DNA of 64,000 nucleotides from an uncultured Clostridia bacterium (GCA_934180065.1 CAKPRA010000006.1:5952-69951); one strand, 5' to 3'; positions 26,355-36,393 are shown, counted from the stretch's first letter. Translations and numbers: made by a program. Notes: generated from the letters alone by a model not told the origin.

Positions 26355-27629
26355 ATGGGAAAAACAAAAGAATTGTTAATATTATTTATTAGTTGTTTGT
26401 TTGCACTTTTTATATTCCAAATGACTACAAATAAAGCATATGCAGAAACAAAAAATGAGGTAACATTAAATTTTGACGGAGGAATCATTCATGATGGTTA
26501 TGTAGAATATAGTAAAATTGGTAAAATACAATTATTTAAAGGTAATGAATTAGTAGCTAATATTTCAAATAATATGACAATAGATTTAAATGAAGCAGAT
26601 TACAATTTTGTAATTAAAGAAGATCAAAGCGAAAATACAGGAAGCACTATTGTTTCTCAAATTGTAAGATTAAGTATTAATAACAAGTATTATTATGCAA
26701 CAAATTCTACATTCAAATTAGAATCAAGTAAATTTAATGGAACATTAAATATCAAGTTAACAAGGGCCAATACAGTTGTTAATACAAAAGTTGAAAATGT
26801 TTATGACAATATAACATCAACAGGTATTATTGATTTAACTAATAATAAAACATATGTAATTGATTTTTCTAAAGATGATGAATTAACAAAAGGCTTAAAA
26901 ATGTTTGCAGATTTAGAAAAAACATTGTATTACAAAAGATCAAACGAAAGTCTGTTATTAACAGAAAATGAAAGTGAAGCTGTTATAAAAATAGTTGGTA
27001 ATAAATCCGAAAACAAAGCAGTATTATCAGCTGTAAACGTTAATGGCAAAAAAGAAGAGAAATTTAAAGGTCTTTATACTAAATATACAGGCTCAAAATT
27101 ACAATATGACGGTACTGTAGATGGTGTTATAAATGAAACAAGAACTGATTACTATACTAAATGTACTTATGATTTTACATTTAAATATCAAGATGAAGAG
27201 CCAAAAGAATATACTTTTATAGAAGGAGCAAATCAAATATATATAATAAATGAATCAAAAAATGCAACATTTAGAATAGATGCAGATTATAGTTTATTCT
27301 GCAATAAAGTATATGTAGATGATAATTTATTAGATAGTAAAAATTATGATTCAAAATCAGGAAGTACAGTAATTACTTTAAAAGATGAATATTTAAGAAC
27401 ATTATCTGTTGGAGAGCACACATTGAAAGTTGCTTTTTCAGATGGAAAAGAAGCAACAACAAAATTTGAATTTAAAGAAAAACAGCAAATTGTAAATACA
27501 GAAAATGATAAAGAAAATATTAGTACAAGCCCTAAAACTGGAGATAATTTATTAGTATATCTTGTATTATCTGTAGTTTCAGTAATTGGAATCACTACTT
27601 TAATAATAGTTAACAACAGAAGAAAATAA
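26355..27629 (+). CDS. Cell-wall surface protein with SPKTGD sorting signal
   Basis: 424 aa. The signal peptide (about 1-30, ending AYAE) is followed by a Thr/Asn/Lys-rich extracellular region of beta-type composition with no domain I recognise. The C-terminus has SPKTGD near residue 392, a hydrophobic helix and RRK, a sortase signal of the NPKTG/SPKTG kind. RBS is GAGAGGGGG. Exported and anchored to peptidoglycan by inference. Shares its C-terminal signal with the next gene. Confidence 0.8.
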   Translation: MGKTKELLILFISCLFALFIFQMTTNKAYAETKNEVTLNFDGGIIHDGYVEYSKIGKIQLFKGNELVANISNNMTIDLNEADYNFVIKEDQSENTGSTIVSQIVRLSINNKYYYATNSTFKLESSKFNGTLNIKLTRANTVVNTKVENVYDNITSTGIIDLTNNKTYVIDFSKDDELTKGLKMFADLEKTLYYKRSNESLLLTENESEAVIKIVGNKSENKAVLSAVNVNGKKEEKFKGLYTKYTGSKLQYDGTVDGVINETRTDYYTKCTYDFTFKYQDEEPKEYTFIEGANQIYIINESKNATFRIDADYSLFCNKVYVDDNLLDSKNYDSKSGSTVITLKDEYLRTLSVGEHTLKVAFSDGKEATTKFEFKEKQQIVNTENDKENISTSPKTGDNLLVYLVLSVVSVIGITTLIIVNNRRK

Positions 27630-27779
27630 GAGAAGTTATTATTTAGACTAAAAGTTGCTTATAGAATAGAATTTGTTTAAAACTATATTTAAAAGATTTA
27701 ATCAAAATACACATTAATATATTTATAAATGCATATTAGTCTAAATAGTAAAAAAAGAAAACAATAGGAGGAAAGTAAA

Positions 27780-29270
27780 ATGAAAATTAAAAAAAGTTTA
27801 ATATTTTTAGCAATTATTTTAGCTAGTATATGTCTGTTTAGTTTTTCAAACAAAGCAAATGCAGCGACAATTAGTAATGATGGTAAATATTCTTTACTAC
27901 TATCTATTAGTGGTAGTGAAGAGGCTAGTATTGATGGTGAATATGCTAAACTTGTAAGATTTAATATTGCAGAAGGAGAAACAACAGTTAAATTATCTGA
28001 ATTAACAAAAGGAATTGTTCCTTTCAATGGTAAAACTGAATTCTCACATTGGGAAACAATAAATAAGGAGAAAGCTAGTGAAGAATTAAAAATAGAGGAC
28101 TTTACTAGTTCAGGCAATTTTTATAAATCAACAGGTGAAGAAGTTACGTATACTAATGGATTAAGGCTTATTGCTAAATTTTCAGATAAAGAATTAAAAG
28201 ATAGTGGCAAATACTATGTAAGTCTTGATGCATTTGGAGGTACAGTAAATGGTAAAGCAAAATTAACATTGGAAAGTAATGTGACAGAATTTAAAACAAT
28301 TGATTTAACAAAATATACTCCTATAAGAAAAGGGTATACTTTTAAAGGTTGGGATTTTAATGGAAAAATTGTTACTTCTATAGATTCAAGTGCTTTTGCA
28401 AAAGACGCTTCAATTGATTTAACTGCTACATATACACAAGATACTTTTATTGGAGATGATAGAGTATTAGTATTAGATGCTAATGGTGGAACTATTTCTG
28501 GTAAAACATCTAACAAATATGACTATTTAGGTGGTGGAGATTCAGGAACAGCTATGTCACTTTTACCATACATACCTGTAAGAGCAGGATATAAATTTAA
28601 TGGATGGAATGCTAAAAAGGATGGAAGTGGAAAAAACTATACTTATATATATTGGAGAAGATGGGATAAAGATGATAAAGAAGATCTTAACAGAAACACT
28701 ATTATAAAAAATGCAAACGGTGCTGAATATTATCAAAATGTAACTTTATATGCTTCTTGGACTAAAATTTCAGAAGAGCCAGAAACAGTAAAAGAAATTC
28801 AAAGCACAGGAGAAACAAAGGCAAAAATTGAATTTGAAAATGAAGTTAGCAAAGACTATGAATTAGATATTAAACCTATAGAAGTTAAAGAAGATTTAAC
28901 AAATAAAAATGTTAAATACATAGTAGATATAAATGTATTAGAAAATGGTGATGTTATTAAAATTAGTGATACTAAAATGAAAATAAGAATTGCATTACCA
29001 GAAGACTTAAAAGGATTTAACAAATATGAAGTTGTTTATATTTCAGATGATGAAATAAAAGAAACTTTACCAGCAACAGTAGAAGATGGATATATAGTAT
29101 TTGAAACAACACATTTAAGCCAATATGGAATTGTAGCAACAAATGTTGAAGAAAAAAATGAACAAGCTAAAAATTCTCCAAAAACAGGAGATAATGTTAT
29201 TGTAAGTTTTATGTTAGCAATAGTTTCTTTAGGTGCTATTAGTATTATTGTTGTTAATAAAAGAAAATAA
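27780..29270 (+). CDS. Surface protein with InlB/Flg_new-like repeats and SPKTGD sorting signal
   Basis: 496 aa. The signal peptide ends near NAA at about residue 29. Two or more Listeria-Bacteroides (Flg_new/InlB B) type repeats follow: DAFGGTVNG...YTPIRKGYTFKGWDFNG and DANGGTISG...YIPVRAGYKFNGWNAKK. A beta-rich region precedes SPKTGDN near residue 464, a membrane helix and KRK. Probably an adhesin-like wall protein. It has its own AGGAGG ribosome binding site and a terminator downstream. Confidence 0.83.
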   Translation: MKIKKSLIFLAIILASICLFSFSNKANAATISNDGKYSLLLSISGSEEASIDGEYAKLVRFNIAEGETTVKLSELTKGIVPFNGKTEFSHWETINKEKASEELKIEDFTSSGNFYKSTGEEVTYTNGLRLIAKFSDKELKDSGKYYVSLDAFGGTVNGKAKLTLESNVTEFKTIDLTKYTPIRKGYTFKGWDFNGKIVTSIDSSAFAKDASIDLTATYTQDTFIGDDRVLVLDANGGTISGKTSNKYDYLGGGDSGTAMSLLPYIPVRAGYKFNGWNAKKDGSGKNYTYIYWRRWDKDDKEDLNRNTIIKNANGAEYYQNVTLYASWTKISEEPETVKEIQSTGETKAKIEFENEVSKDYELDIKPIEVKEDLTNKNVKYIVDINVLENGDVIKISDTKMKIRIALPEDLKGFNKYEVVYISDDEIKETLPATVEDGYIVFETTHLSQYGIVATNVEEKNEQAKNSPKTGDNVIVSFMLAIVSLGAISIIVVNKRK

Positions 29271-29315
29271 AAAAGATAATATATAGAGCATTATATATAA
29301 AACTTAATAAGCAAT

Positions 29316-29352
29316 AAAAATACCTTTTGGGAGTTTCTCATTAGGTATTTTT
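29316..29352 (+). terminator. Terminator after SPKTGD protein gene
   Basis: AAAAATACCT / AGGTATTTTT stem with an A/T-rich tail, 45 bp after the stop. Confidence 0.75.
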
Positions 29353-29485
29353 ATATAATAGGAAATTATAATTTTATATTGTCAATAAAATTATTTTGTG
29401 GTATAAGTAATATAGAAAATGATACACTAAATTTATCATTAATTTTTTATAAATCTGCAAAAAGATTTTAAAGAAGGGAGAACAT

Positions 29486-30013
29486 ATGAAAAAAATTATT
29501 TCAATATTAGCAATGATTACTATATTAGTAGTAAGCGCATGTGCTTTAACAGGATGTGGAAAAAAGAAAAAACTTCAAACAGTAACTTTTAAAGATAAAG
29601 ATACAAAAGTATCTGTAAATCTAAGTTTTGAAGAAGGTGCAAATTATACTTTATCAGAGAATAAAGAAGAGTTTAGAACTTCAAGAGAAGATGCGATTTT
29701 AAAAGGAGATAATTTTAATATTGCTATTCAAATGGATGAATTCTTCGGAAGTGAAACAATTAATGACTTAAAGGAAAATGATAAGGAAAGAAAAGATTAT
29801 AAGGAAGTAACATATAATGGTGTACAAGGATATTCATATTATTATAGTTCATATAATAGATATGAAGTAGTATTACCAGCAACAGAAAAAGTTTATGTAA
29901 CATTCCATATTTATACACAAGATTTCGGTGGTAAAGAAGATGATGCCAAAACAACTTTTGATTCATCAGTAGTTCAAGATATATTAAATACTGTATCATT
30001 TTCAGCAGAATAA
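29486..30013 (+). CDS. Putative lipoprotein, PsbP-like
   Basis: 175 aa. A lipoprotein signal with lipobox LTGC (Cys24), then a Lys-rich linker and a domain of about 140 aa (VTFKDKDTKVSVNLSFEEG...YSYYYSSYNRYEVVLPA...SVVQDILNTVSF) with the strand pattern of PsbP-like or DUF-type lipoproteins. Function unknown. GAAGGGAG ribosome binding site. Confidence 0.72.
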   Translation: MKKIISILAMITILVVSACALTGCGKKKKLQTVTFKDKDTKVSVNLSFEEGANYTLSENKEEFRTSREDAILKGDNFNIAIQMDEFFGSETINDLKENDKERKDYKEVTYNGVQGYSYYYSSYNRYEVVLPATEKVYVTFHIYTQDFGGKEDDAKTTFDSSVVQDILNTVSFSAE

Positions 30014-30041
30014 TTTTTAAATTTTATAGAATAGTAGAAAT

Positions 30042-30086
30042 AAAAATGGATATAAATATTATATTAAGATATTTATATCCATTTTG
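30042..30086. terminator. Bidirectional terminator
   Basis: AAAATGGATATAAATAT / ATATTTATATCCATTTT, a 17-bp perfect stem between the convergent lipoprotein (+) and HTH-regulator (-) genes. Confidence 0.8.
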
Positions 30087-30145
30087 TTTATAAAATTGCA
30101 AAGTTTAACATATAAGTATAATTTTTAGTTATTTACTAAAAGCAT

Positions 30146-31885
30146 TTATTCAAAAAATGGTGGTACAAATTTTTCAATAGCATCTATTAGTTTTGGATGA
30201 CGAATAACAAAGTGAATAGAAGGACTTGAGTCTTTTGAAATCATAACAAAATTATCTTCACAGAAATATACCTGAATATTTCTAAAAGTTCGATATGGAT
30301 TATAATTTATTTTGTAATTTGGATTATTTTTTTCAAAAGTATTTGTCAAATTCAAATGTTCAATATATTCATCATAATTATAATACACTTTTTTTTCATA
30401 AAAGCTATTAGAAAGTGAAAGAGCAGGGGGAAAATCTTTAAAATCATCTTTTGAAAGTTTTAAAATTTCATCTTCAAAAGTATTTGATTTTATCATTGTA
30501 TTAATAATATTTTTTTGCTTTTTTACTGATAATAAGATTTGTTTAATATCTTCTTCAGATATATTATTTCTTTTTAATATTTTTATTAATAATTCATCTG
30601 AAATTGTATGAATTGGCAAAGATGAAAGAATCCTTCTTCTATTATAGTTCGTTTTAGAATCTGATAGCATAAATGCATTAAATGAGTTTTGTTGTTCAGA
30701 TCTATATATTTCCATAAGAGGATTTGCTTTATTTAATAAACATTCTGCTTTAGTCTTGTAGTATGAAATATCAGATTTGTTACTTGTCAAAAAATACTTT
30801 CCCTTGTCATGATTGCCTTTAATACATTCTCCAGAAAGAGCTGCAACTCCTGAAACATAAGTAGAATGGCAATATACTGTATCTTGAAATCCCTTTAAAT
30901 AATAAGGTGAAACTTGTCCTGTCATATAAATTGGAATCCAGCTTTCTAATCCAAGCATCATTTCATTAAATGGTCTATCTAGATTATGAATAATGTTTAA
31001 ATGAAGCCCTTTTTTTAATGTCATGGCAATTGCAAACATCCATTTTTTGCCAAAATCAAGATCTTTTGCCATATCTTCCATAGGCATATCAGAGCACATA
31101 AATATTGAATCTGTTGATTTTGATAAAACTGTTGCTTTAAAGAAATCTAATTCTCCCTTTTTCATTTCCTCTATTCCATAGTAATTTTTAGATCCAGATT
31201 TATAAAATGGAATATATGGAACCTTCATTTCATCAAAATGTATTGCTTTTATATATTCATTTAAATTAAATGAGTCTAAATGATTTAAAAATTCCTCAAT
31301 CTGGTTCTTTTTTTTAGATGTGTTTGTAGAAAACCATTCTTTTAAAAGTTCATAATAATTTGATTGTTTAATTAAGTCATCTGGAGTGCAGTTTATTAAT
31401 AATGATATAGTTTCTAAATCATCTTTTTTATTGTATTTTGTAACAATAAAGTTAGAAACTTCATTTATAAATATTTGAGGTTTTGATGGAAGAATATTTC
31501 CTGTACGTAGCTTAGAAATATATGATGAATCATATCCAATTTTTCGTGATAGTTCAGCTATATTTATATTTAAGATACGGATAAGCTCATTAAAATTATT
31601 AATTAATTGATCTAGCTCAATATTAACATCATTTAAAGAAATTGAAAGATTTCTATATATTTCATCTTTTTCAATTTTAATTTTTTTCTCCACTAATAAT
31701 TGATAGATTCCTTCTGTTAAAGAATCAAGTTGTTTGCTTCTTATATTTGGAGTTCTTTCTCCACTACGATAACGACTTATAACTGTAGGTGATAATCCAG
31801 ATTTATTTGCTAGGTCTTTTGAGGAGCATTCTGCCATTGAAATATATTCATTTAATTGTTTGTTAAAATTCATAAAAGTACCCAT
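30146..31885 (-). CDS. Two-HTH (XRE-like) regulator with large unknown C-terminal domain
   Basis: 579 aa. Two helix-turn-helix units are visible: CSSKDLANKSGLSPTVISRY near residues 20-45 and INIAELSRKIGYDSSYISKL near 105-130. The remaining 400 or so residues contain an effector-like region (NYYGIEEMKKGELDFFKATV, SDMPMEDMAKDLDFGKKWMF, LHLNIIHNLDRPFNEMM) that I do not recognise. The start may be 31885 or the ATG four codons in. Stands alone, with an unusual size for an XRE protein. Confidence 0.7.
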   Translation of the reverse strand: MGTFMNFNKQLNEYISMAECSSKDLANKSGLSPTVISRYRSGERTPNIRSKQLDSLTEGIYQLLVEKKIKIEKDEIYRNLSISLNDVNIELDQLINNFNELIRILNINIAELSRKIGYDSSYISKLRTGNILPSKPQIFINEVSNFIVTKYNKKDDLETISLLINCTPDDLIKQSNYYELLKEWFSTNTSKKKNQIEEFLNHLDSFNLNEYIKAIHFDEMKVPYIPFYKSGSKNYYGIEEMKKGELDFFKATVLSKSTDSIFMCSDMPMEDMAKDLDFGKKWMFAIAMTLKKGLHLNIIHNLDRPFNEMMLGLESWIPIYMTGQVSPYYLKGFQDTVYCHSTYVSGVAALSGECIKGNHDKGKYFLTSNKSDISYYKTKAECLLNKANPLMEIYRSEQQNSFNAFMLSDSKTNYNRRRILSSLPIHTISDELLIKILKRNNISEEDIKQILLSVKKQKNIINTMIKSNTFEDEILKLSKDDFKDFPPALSLSNSFYEKKVYYNYDEYIEHLNLTNTFEKNNPNYKINYNPYRTFRNIQVYFCEDNFVMISKDSSPSIHFVIRHPKLIDAIEKFVPPFFE

Positions 31886-32084
31886 CTAACTTAATCTTAT
31901 TTTATGATTAGTTCCTTTCATATTTTGATAGCCTATAGTATATCATAAATTTCACAAAAATCAATTACCAGAAAATCAGTTGAAAAATTGGTAATATTTT
32001 ATATCTAAAAAATATGTTATGTTATAATCATTTTATGAACATATTATAAATGTAGATTTGTAAAAAATTTAAGGGGGATTTTCT

Positions 32085-33293
32085 ATGGATAATGAAAACA
32101 ATAATAGTAATCAGGAAAACAAAAAAGATTCAGTAAAAAAAGATAAGAAAAATATAATAATAGTAATATTATCTATTATTATAATTGCTCTTATAATAGG
32201 AGGTGTAGTTTTAAAAGTAAGTATGGATAATAAAGATACTGATAATAAAGAAAAAAATAATAGTGTAAGTGTTAAAAATAAAGATGATGATAAAACAAAT
32301 GTTAGTAATAATGATAAAATAAATAATAATATTAATTCAAAAAATGAGCCAAAAATTGTGCAAAGCTCTAACAAAACTGTAAAAACAACAAATTATAGTA
32401 ATGGATTATTTTCTATGAATATTCCAGAAGGGTGGAAAGTTGATGTTATTGGTGATTACATTCATTATACAATCAAAGTATATAATCCTCAAAATCCAAT
32501 GTATCAAATTTTCTTTAATATGAAAACAGAAGGATATAATAAATCACAGGATGCTAAAAACTTCCAACAAAAATATTATCCAAATAACATGTTTGCAAAA
32601 AACCCTGTAATTGCAGATAAAACAACAGAAGGATTTTATAAAATATTCAATGAACTTGGAACTGTAAATAATACTAGTACATTTACTTTTCCTACTTTGA
32701 ATGATTTTAGTGTTGTAGAGAAATTAGGCGCTGGAGTTATAGGTGGAGATATTTTAAGAGCAACATTTAAAGATAATGATGGAAAAGAGGGAGAAGGATT
32801 ATTTACAGCATATGTATATGATCCAGGACCTTATTATGTAAATGAAAACGTTGTTTCTGGAAAACAAATAGATATTTATTATTTAAGTGTTTATAATACA
32901 ATATTTATTACAACTCCTAAGGATGAATTTATTAATTGGGAAAGTACATTAAATAGTATGGTTTCTTCATTACAATTTACAGATACGTTTGTTAATCAAT
33001 TTTACAGTCAACAAGATGCTGTGATGAAAAATTTCCAAAATGTTAGAAATATATGTAATCAAATTTCTGATGGTATTATGTCTTCTTGGGAAAAAAGAAA
33101 TGCAAGTTATGATATACGTATGCAAAAACAAAGTGACGCAATTTTAGGTTATGAAAGAGTTTATGATACAGATAATGGCGAAATTTACAAAGCATATAAT
33201 GGATTTACTGATGATTATAGTGGAGAGAGATATAAATCTATTTCAGATAATATGTATACTGAATCTATATCTGGATATATTGAAAAATGGTAA
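32085..33293 (+). CDS. Membrane-anchored protein with extracytoplasmic PsbP-like domain
   Basis: 402 aa. A Lys/Asn-rich cytoplasmic N-terminus of about 25 residues, one transmembrane helix (IIIVILSIIIIALIIGGVVL), a low-complexity Asn/Asp/Lys linker to about residue 100, then a folded domain beginning YSNGLFSMNIPEGWKVDVIG. The GLFSMNIPEGW motif resembles PsbP/DUF1795-type domains. GGGGG ribosome binding site. Function unknown. Confidence 0.7.
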   Translation: MDNENNNSNQENKKDSVKKDKKNIIIVILSIIIIALIIGGVVLKVSMDNKDTDNKEKNNSVSVKNKDDDKTNVSNNDKINNNINSKNEPKIVQSSNKTVKTTNYSNGLFSMNIPEGWKVDVIGDYIHYTIKVYNPQNPMYQIFFNMKTEGYNKSQDAKNFQQKYYPNNMFAKNPVIADKTTEGFYKIFNELGTVNNTSTFTFPTLNDFSVVEKLGAGVIGGDILRATFKDNDGKEGEGLFTAYVYDPGPYYVNENVVSGKQIDIYYLSVYNTIFITTPKDEFINWESTLNSMVSSLQFTDTFVNQFYSQQDAVMKNFQNVRNICNQISDGIMSSWEKRNASYDIRMQKQSDAILGYERVYDTDNGEIYKAYNGFTDDYSGERYKSISDNMYTESISGYIEKW

Positions 33294-33338
33294 AGAAATT
33301 AAAATTAAATAAAGAATAATAATTGAAGTTTACTTAAT

Positions 33339-33367
33339 TTGACAATATTGAGAAATCATAATATAAT
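33339..33367 (+). promoter_or_regulatory. Consensus promoter upstream of truA
   Basis: TTGACA at 33339-33344, 17-bp spacer, TATAAT at 33362-33367. Confidence 0.75.
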
Positions 33368-33478
33368 ACCTGAAAATAGTAAATTAGAATTATGACAAAA
33401 ATTATTATTTGAGAAGTAGTTATAAGCGATATTTATATTTGAAATGATATGAATATCGCTTATAAAAATGGAGGAAAA

Positions 33479-34222
33479 ATGAGAAATATAAGATTAACCA
33501 TAGAATATGATGGAAAAGACTTCAATGGATGGCAAAAACAGCCAAATAAGTTAAATATACAAGGAGAAATAGAAAGAGCAATTGAAATTTTAACAGGTGA
33601 AGAGCATATTGATTTAATTGCATCAGGGAGAACTGATGCGGGTGTTCATGCCCTTGGACAAGTTGCAAATTTTAAAACAGAAAATGAAAGTATACCAATT
33701 GATAAATTTGCTTTAGCTCTAAATACAAAATTAAAAAGATCTATAAGAATAAAAAGGGCAGAAGAAGTTGATGAAAGATTTCATAGTAGATATACATGCA
33801 AGAAAAAAACTTACAGATATATAATAAATAATAATGAATGTGAAAGTGCCATTTATAGAAATTTTGAGTATCATATGCCGGTAAAATTGGATATTGAATC
33901 TATGAAGAAAGCCATAAAGTATTTTGAGGGAGAGCACGATTTTAAAGCTTTTAAAGCAAGTGGAACTAGTAGCAAAAGTAGTGTGAGAAAAATATATTTG
34001 GCAGAAGTAAAAGAAGCAGAAGAAGGTAGAATTTATATAGAGCTAACAGGAAATGGATTCCTATATAACATGGTTAGAATAATAGCTGGAACATTGGTTG
34101 ATGTGGGAATGAACAAAATTAAACCAGAGCAAATTCCTGAAATAATTAAATTAGGAGAGAGGGCAAGAGCTGGAAAAACACTTCCTCCAAGTGGATTATT
34201 TTTGATGAAAGTAGAATATTAG
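33479..34222 (+). CDS. truA: tRNA pseudouridine synthase A
   Basis: Modifies U38-U40 of tRNAs. 247 aa from the ATG after TGGAGGAAAA; an upstream in-frame ATG is less well placed. Motifs: IEYDGKDFNGWQ, SGRTDAGVHALGQ with the catalytic Asp, FHSRYTCKKKTYRY, GNGFLYNMVRIIAGTL. Confidence 0.96.
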   Translation: MRNIRLTIEYDGKDFNGWQKQPNKLNIQGEIERAIEILTGEEHIDLIASGRTDAGVHALGQVANFKTENESIPIDKFALALNTKLKRSIRIKRAEEVDERFHSRYTCKKKTYRYIINNNECESAIYRNFEYHMPVKLDIESMKKAIKYFEGEHDFKAFKASGTSSKSSVRKIYLAEVKEAEEGRIYIELTGNGFLYNMVRIIAGTLVDVGMNKIKPEQIPEIIKLGERARAGKTLPPSGLFLMKVEY

Positions 34223-34320
34223 TTAGAAGAAATGTATTTTTAAATATTTGAAAATTTTGAGAATATTTAAATAAAATTTATCCATAATATTATTGATAAT
34301 AAATATTAGGAGGAAAAATT

Positions 34321-34758
34321 ATGGATAATAATGTTAATGTTTTAGATGAAATAAATAAAGGTGCAACAATGGGAATGGATGCTATAAAATTTGTTTATGA
34401 TAAAGTTGGAGATCAAACATTTAAAAAGGTATTAGATGGAGAATATAGAAAATATCAAGATATAAGTAATAGAATTTCTGTAGAATATGATAATTATTCT
34501 ATAAAAGAGCCACATTCTACAAGTGCTATGAATAAAGCGATGACATGGTATGGAATACAGATGAAAACTATGAATGACCAAAGTAATGAAAAGTTATCTG
34601 AACTTTTAATTCAAGGTACTAACATGGGAATAATTGAAGGTGTTAGATTACAAAATCAAAATAGGGAAACTAATTTAAATTCTAATGTAAGACAAATTTT
34701 AAATGATTTTGTTGCTATGCAAGAAGATAGTGTAGAAACATTGAAAAAATATTTATAA
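34321..34758 (+). CDS. Hypothetical helical protein (145 aa)
   Basis: Starts MDNNVNVLDEINKGATMGMD after AGGAGGAAAAATT. Predicted almost entirely alpha-helical and resembling a four-helix bundle of the DUF2383/ferritin-like type (residues 25-145), without obvious metal-ligand motifs. No signal or membrane segment. Single-gene unit ending in a large stem-loop. Confidence 0.65.
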   Translation: MDNNVNVLDEINKGATMGMDAIKFVYDKVGDQTFKKVLDGEYRKYQDISNRISVEYDNYSIKEPHSTSAMNKAMTWYGIQMKTMNDQSNEKLSELLIQGTNMGIIEGVRLQNQNRETNLNSNVRQILNDFVAMQEDSVETLKKYL

Positions 34759-34797
34759 TTAAATATAGTATTTAATGGATAAGATATTTACTAAAAT

Positions 34798-34893
34798 AAA
34801 ACTTGGATTTATTTTTATATCATAAGAAGTTTTAAGTTTATACAAACTTTGCGATAATTTCTTTTATTTTGATATAAAATATGTCCAAGTTTT
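34798..34893. terminator. Long bidirectional stem-loop terminator
   Basis: AAAACTTGGA at 34798 pairs with TCCAAGTTTT at 34884-34893, with further A/T pairing inside. It lies between convergent genes. Confidence 0.65.
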
Positions 34894-34897
34894 ATTT

Positions 34898-35254
34898 TTA
34901 ACTTACTTTGGTATTAATGTTAATGTTATTAATAGTTAGATAATTTATTAAGTTATTAATATTATTTGTAAAATCTGATGCTGATGATTTATTAATTTTT
35001 TTTATAATATTATTTAAGTATTTACTTTTTGTTTTTTCAGGAAGAACTTTTCCGTGATTTCTAAAATTATCTAATTGATATGTTAAACTTTTTGTGGTTT
35101 TAGTGGAAGATAATAAATTTATAGATGCAATTAATAAAAGCTCTTTCATGGATTTATTTATCTTAAGTTTATTAATTTCAACTACTAAATTGTTAATATA
35201 TTCTTTGGAAAGCATTGTATGTGAATTATTTAAAATTATAAGCTCTTTATTCAT
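34898..35254 (-). CDS. Hypothetical protein (118 aa)
   Basis: Starts MNKELIILNNSHTMLSKEY behind a strong GAAGGAGGTATTTT ribosome binding site. Helical, Asn/Lys/Ser-rich, cytosolic. No family recognised. Its promoter region runs toward the tandem repeat array at 35.35 kb. Confidence 0.6.
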   Translation of the reverse strand: MNKELIILNNSHTMLSKEYINNLVVEINKLKINKSMKELLLIASINLLSSTKTTKSLTYQLDNFRNHGKVLPEKTKSKYLNNIIKKINKSSASDFTNNINNLINYLTINNININTKVS

Positions 35255-35345
35255 AAAATACCTCCTTCTAGTTTACATATTATATCATAATAATTTGTGA
35301 TAGTAAATGAAATTTGTGTAATTTGTTGACATTATGATAATGAAT

Positions 35346-35728
35346 AAAAGCTCCCAAGCTGCACGTTAGTTATTTTAATATTTTTTATTAAGCCGGATAT
35401 GTGAATATATATATTAAAAATGAGTGACTTGCTGGTCGCCCATACAAAGTGGTGTGAGAGCTGTAGTGCCCTCGCTTTAGTTTTGTGGTATTAAGATGTT
35501 TTCTAAAAGCTCCCAAGCTGCACGTTAGTTATTTTAATATTTTTTATTAAGCCAGATATGTGAATATATATATTAAAAATGAGTGACTTGCTGGTCGCCC
35601 ATACAAAGTGGTGTGAGAGCTGTAGTGCCCTCGTTTTAGTTTTGTGGTATTAAGATGTTTTCTAAAAGCTCCCAAGCTGCGCGTCACTTCTTTTTAATAT
35701 ATATATTCACATATCCTACTCTACTAAA
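35346..35728. repeat. Tandem array of the inverted-repeat element (copies 3-4 plus a partial unit)
   Basis: The string AAAAGCTCCCAAGCTGC occurs at 35346, 35505 and 35664, exactly 159 bp apart each time. Unit 1 is only the 3' part; units 2 (from about 35390) and 3 (from about 35549) are nearly identical. The last unit ends with a proper right arm (TAATATATATATTCACATATC), whereas the internal ends have the shorter TAATATTTTTTATTAAGCC junction. Units share GAGTGACTTGCTGGTCGCCC and GTAGTGCCCTCG. It fills the gap before hpf; no gene lies within. Confidence 0.9.
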
Positions 35729-35862
35729 TTAAATTGAGATTTTGCCTTGAATATAATATATGCAAAAAAGATTTGGAAATTACTTGAAAAAATATATAAA
35801 AGAATATATAATGAGGGTACAGCAATTACAAAACAAAAGATACATAGGGAGGAGTGGTTTTT

Positions 35863-36393
35863 ATGAACATAAAAATAACAAGTAAAGATTTAAAGGCAAC
35901 AGATGCAATTAAAGAGTATATTGAGAAAAAATGTGAAAGACTACAAAAATATACAGAAGATGAAATAGAAATAAAAGCAACAATAAAAACAGAAGGAAAA
36001 AATCAAGTTGCTGAAATTTCTACTAATATAAATGGAAATGTTTACAGAGCTGTAACAGAAAAGTCTGATTTATATGCTTCAGTAGACAAAGATATTGATA
36101 TATTAGAAGGTCAAATTAGAAAAACAAAAGCTAAGAAAGAAAAACAAATGAATTCAGGATCTATTAAAGAGCAAGAAATCATTAGTTTTAATGCTGAAAA
36201 TCATGAAGTTGAAAAAGAAGTTTTAAAAACAACATATTATGAAGTAAGACCAATGAGCGTTGAAGATGCTAAATTGAAATTACAAGATTCAAAAAATATG
36301 TTTTTAACATTTGTAAATGCTGATACAGAAAAAGTTAATGTAATTTTTAAACTAAAAGATGGAGTTAACTTTGGTTTAGTTGAACCAGAATAA
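35863..36393 (+). CDS. hpf: Ribosome hibernation-promoting factor, long form
   Basis: 176 aa from ATG 35863 after GGGAGGAGTGG. The N-terminal domain (MNIKITSKDLKATDAIKEYI) binds in the 30S mRNA channel; a charged linker follows. The C-terminal dimerisation domain (YYEVRPMSVEDAKLKLQDS, FLTFVNADTEKVNVIFKLKDG) gives 100S ribosomes in known long HPFs. Confidence 0.94.
   Translation: MNIKITSKDLKATDAIKEYIEKKCERLQKYTEDEIEIKATIKTEGKNQVAEISTNINGNVYRAVTEKSDLYASVDKDIDILEGQIRKTKAKKEKQMNSGSIKEQEIISFNAENHEVEKEVLKTTYYEVRPMSVEDAKLKLQDSKNMFLTFVNADTEKVNVIFKLKDGVNFGLVEPE

Noticed and set aside
35346..35728. CRISPR array
   Set aside because: Units are 159 bp, nearly identical throughout with no variable spacers, and no cas genes are present.
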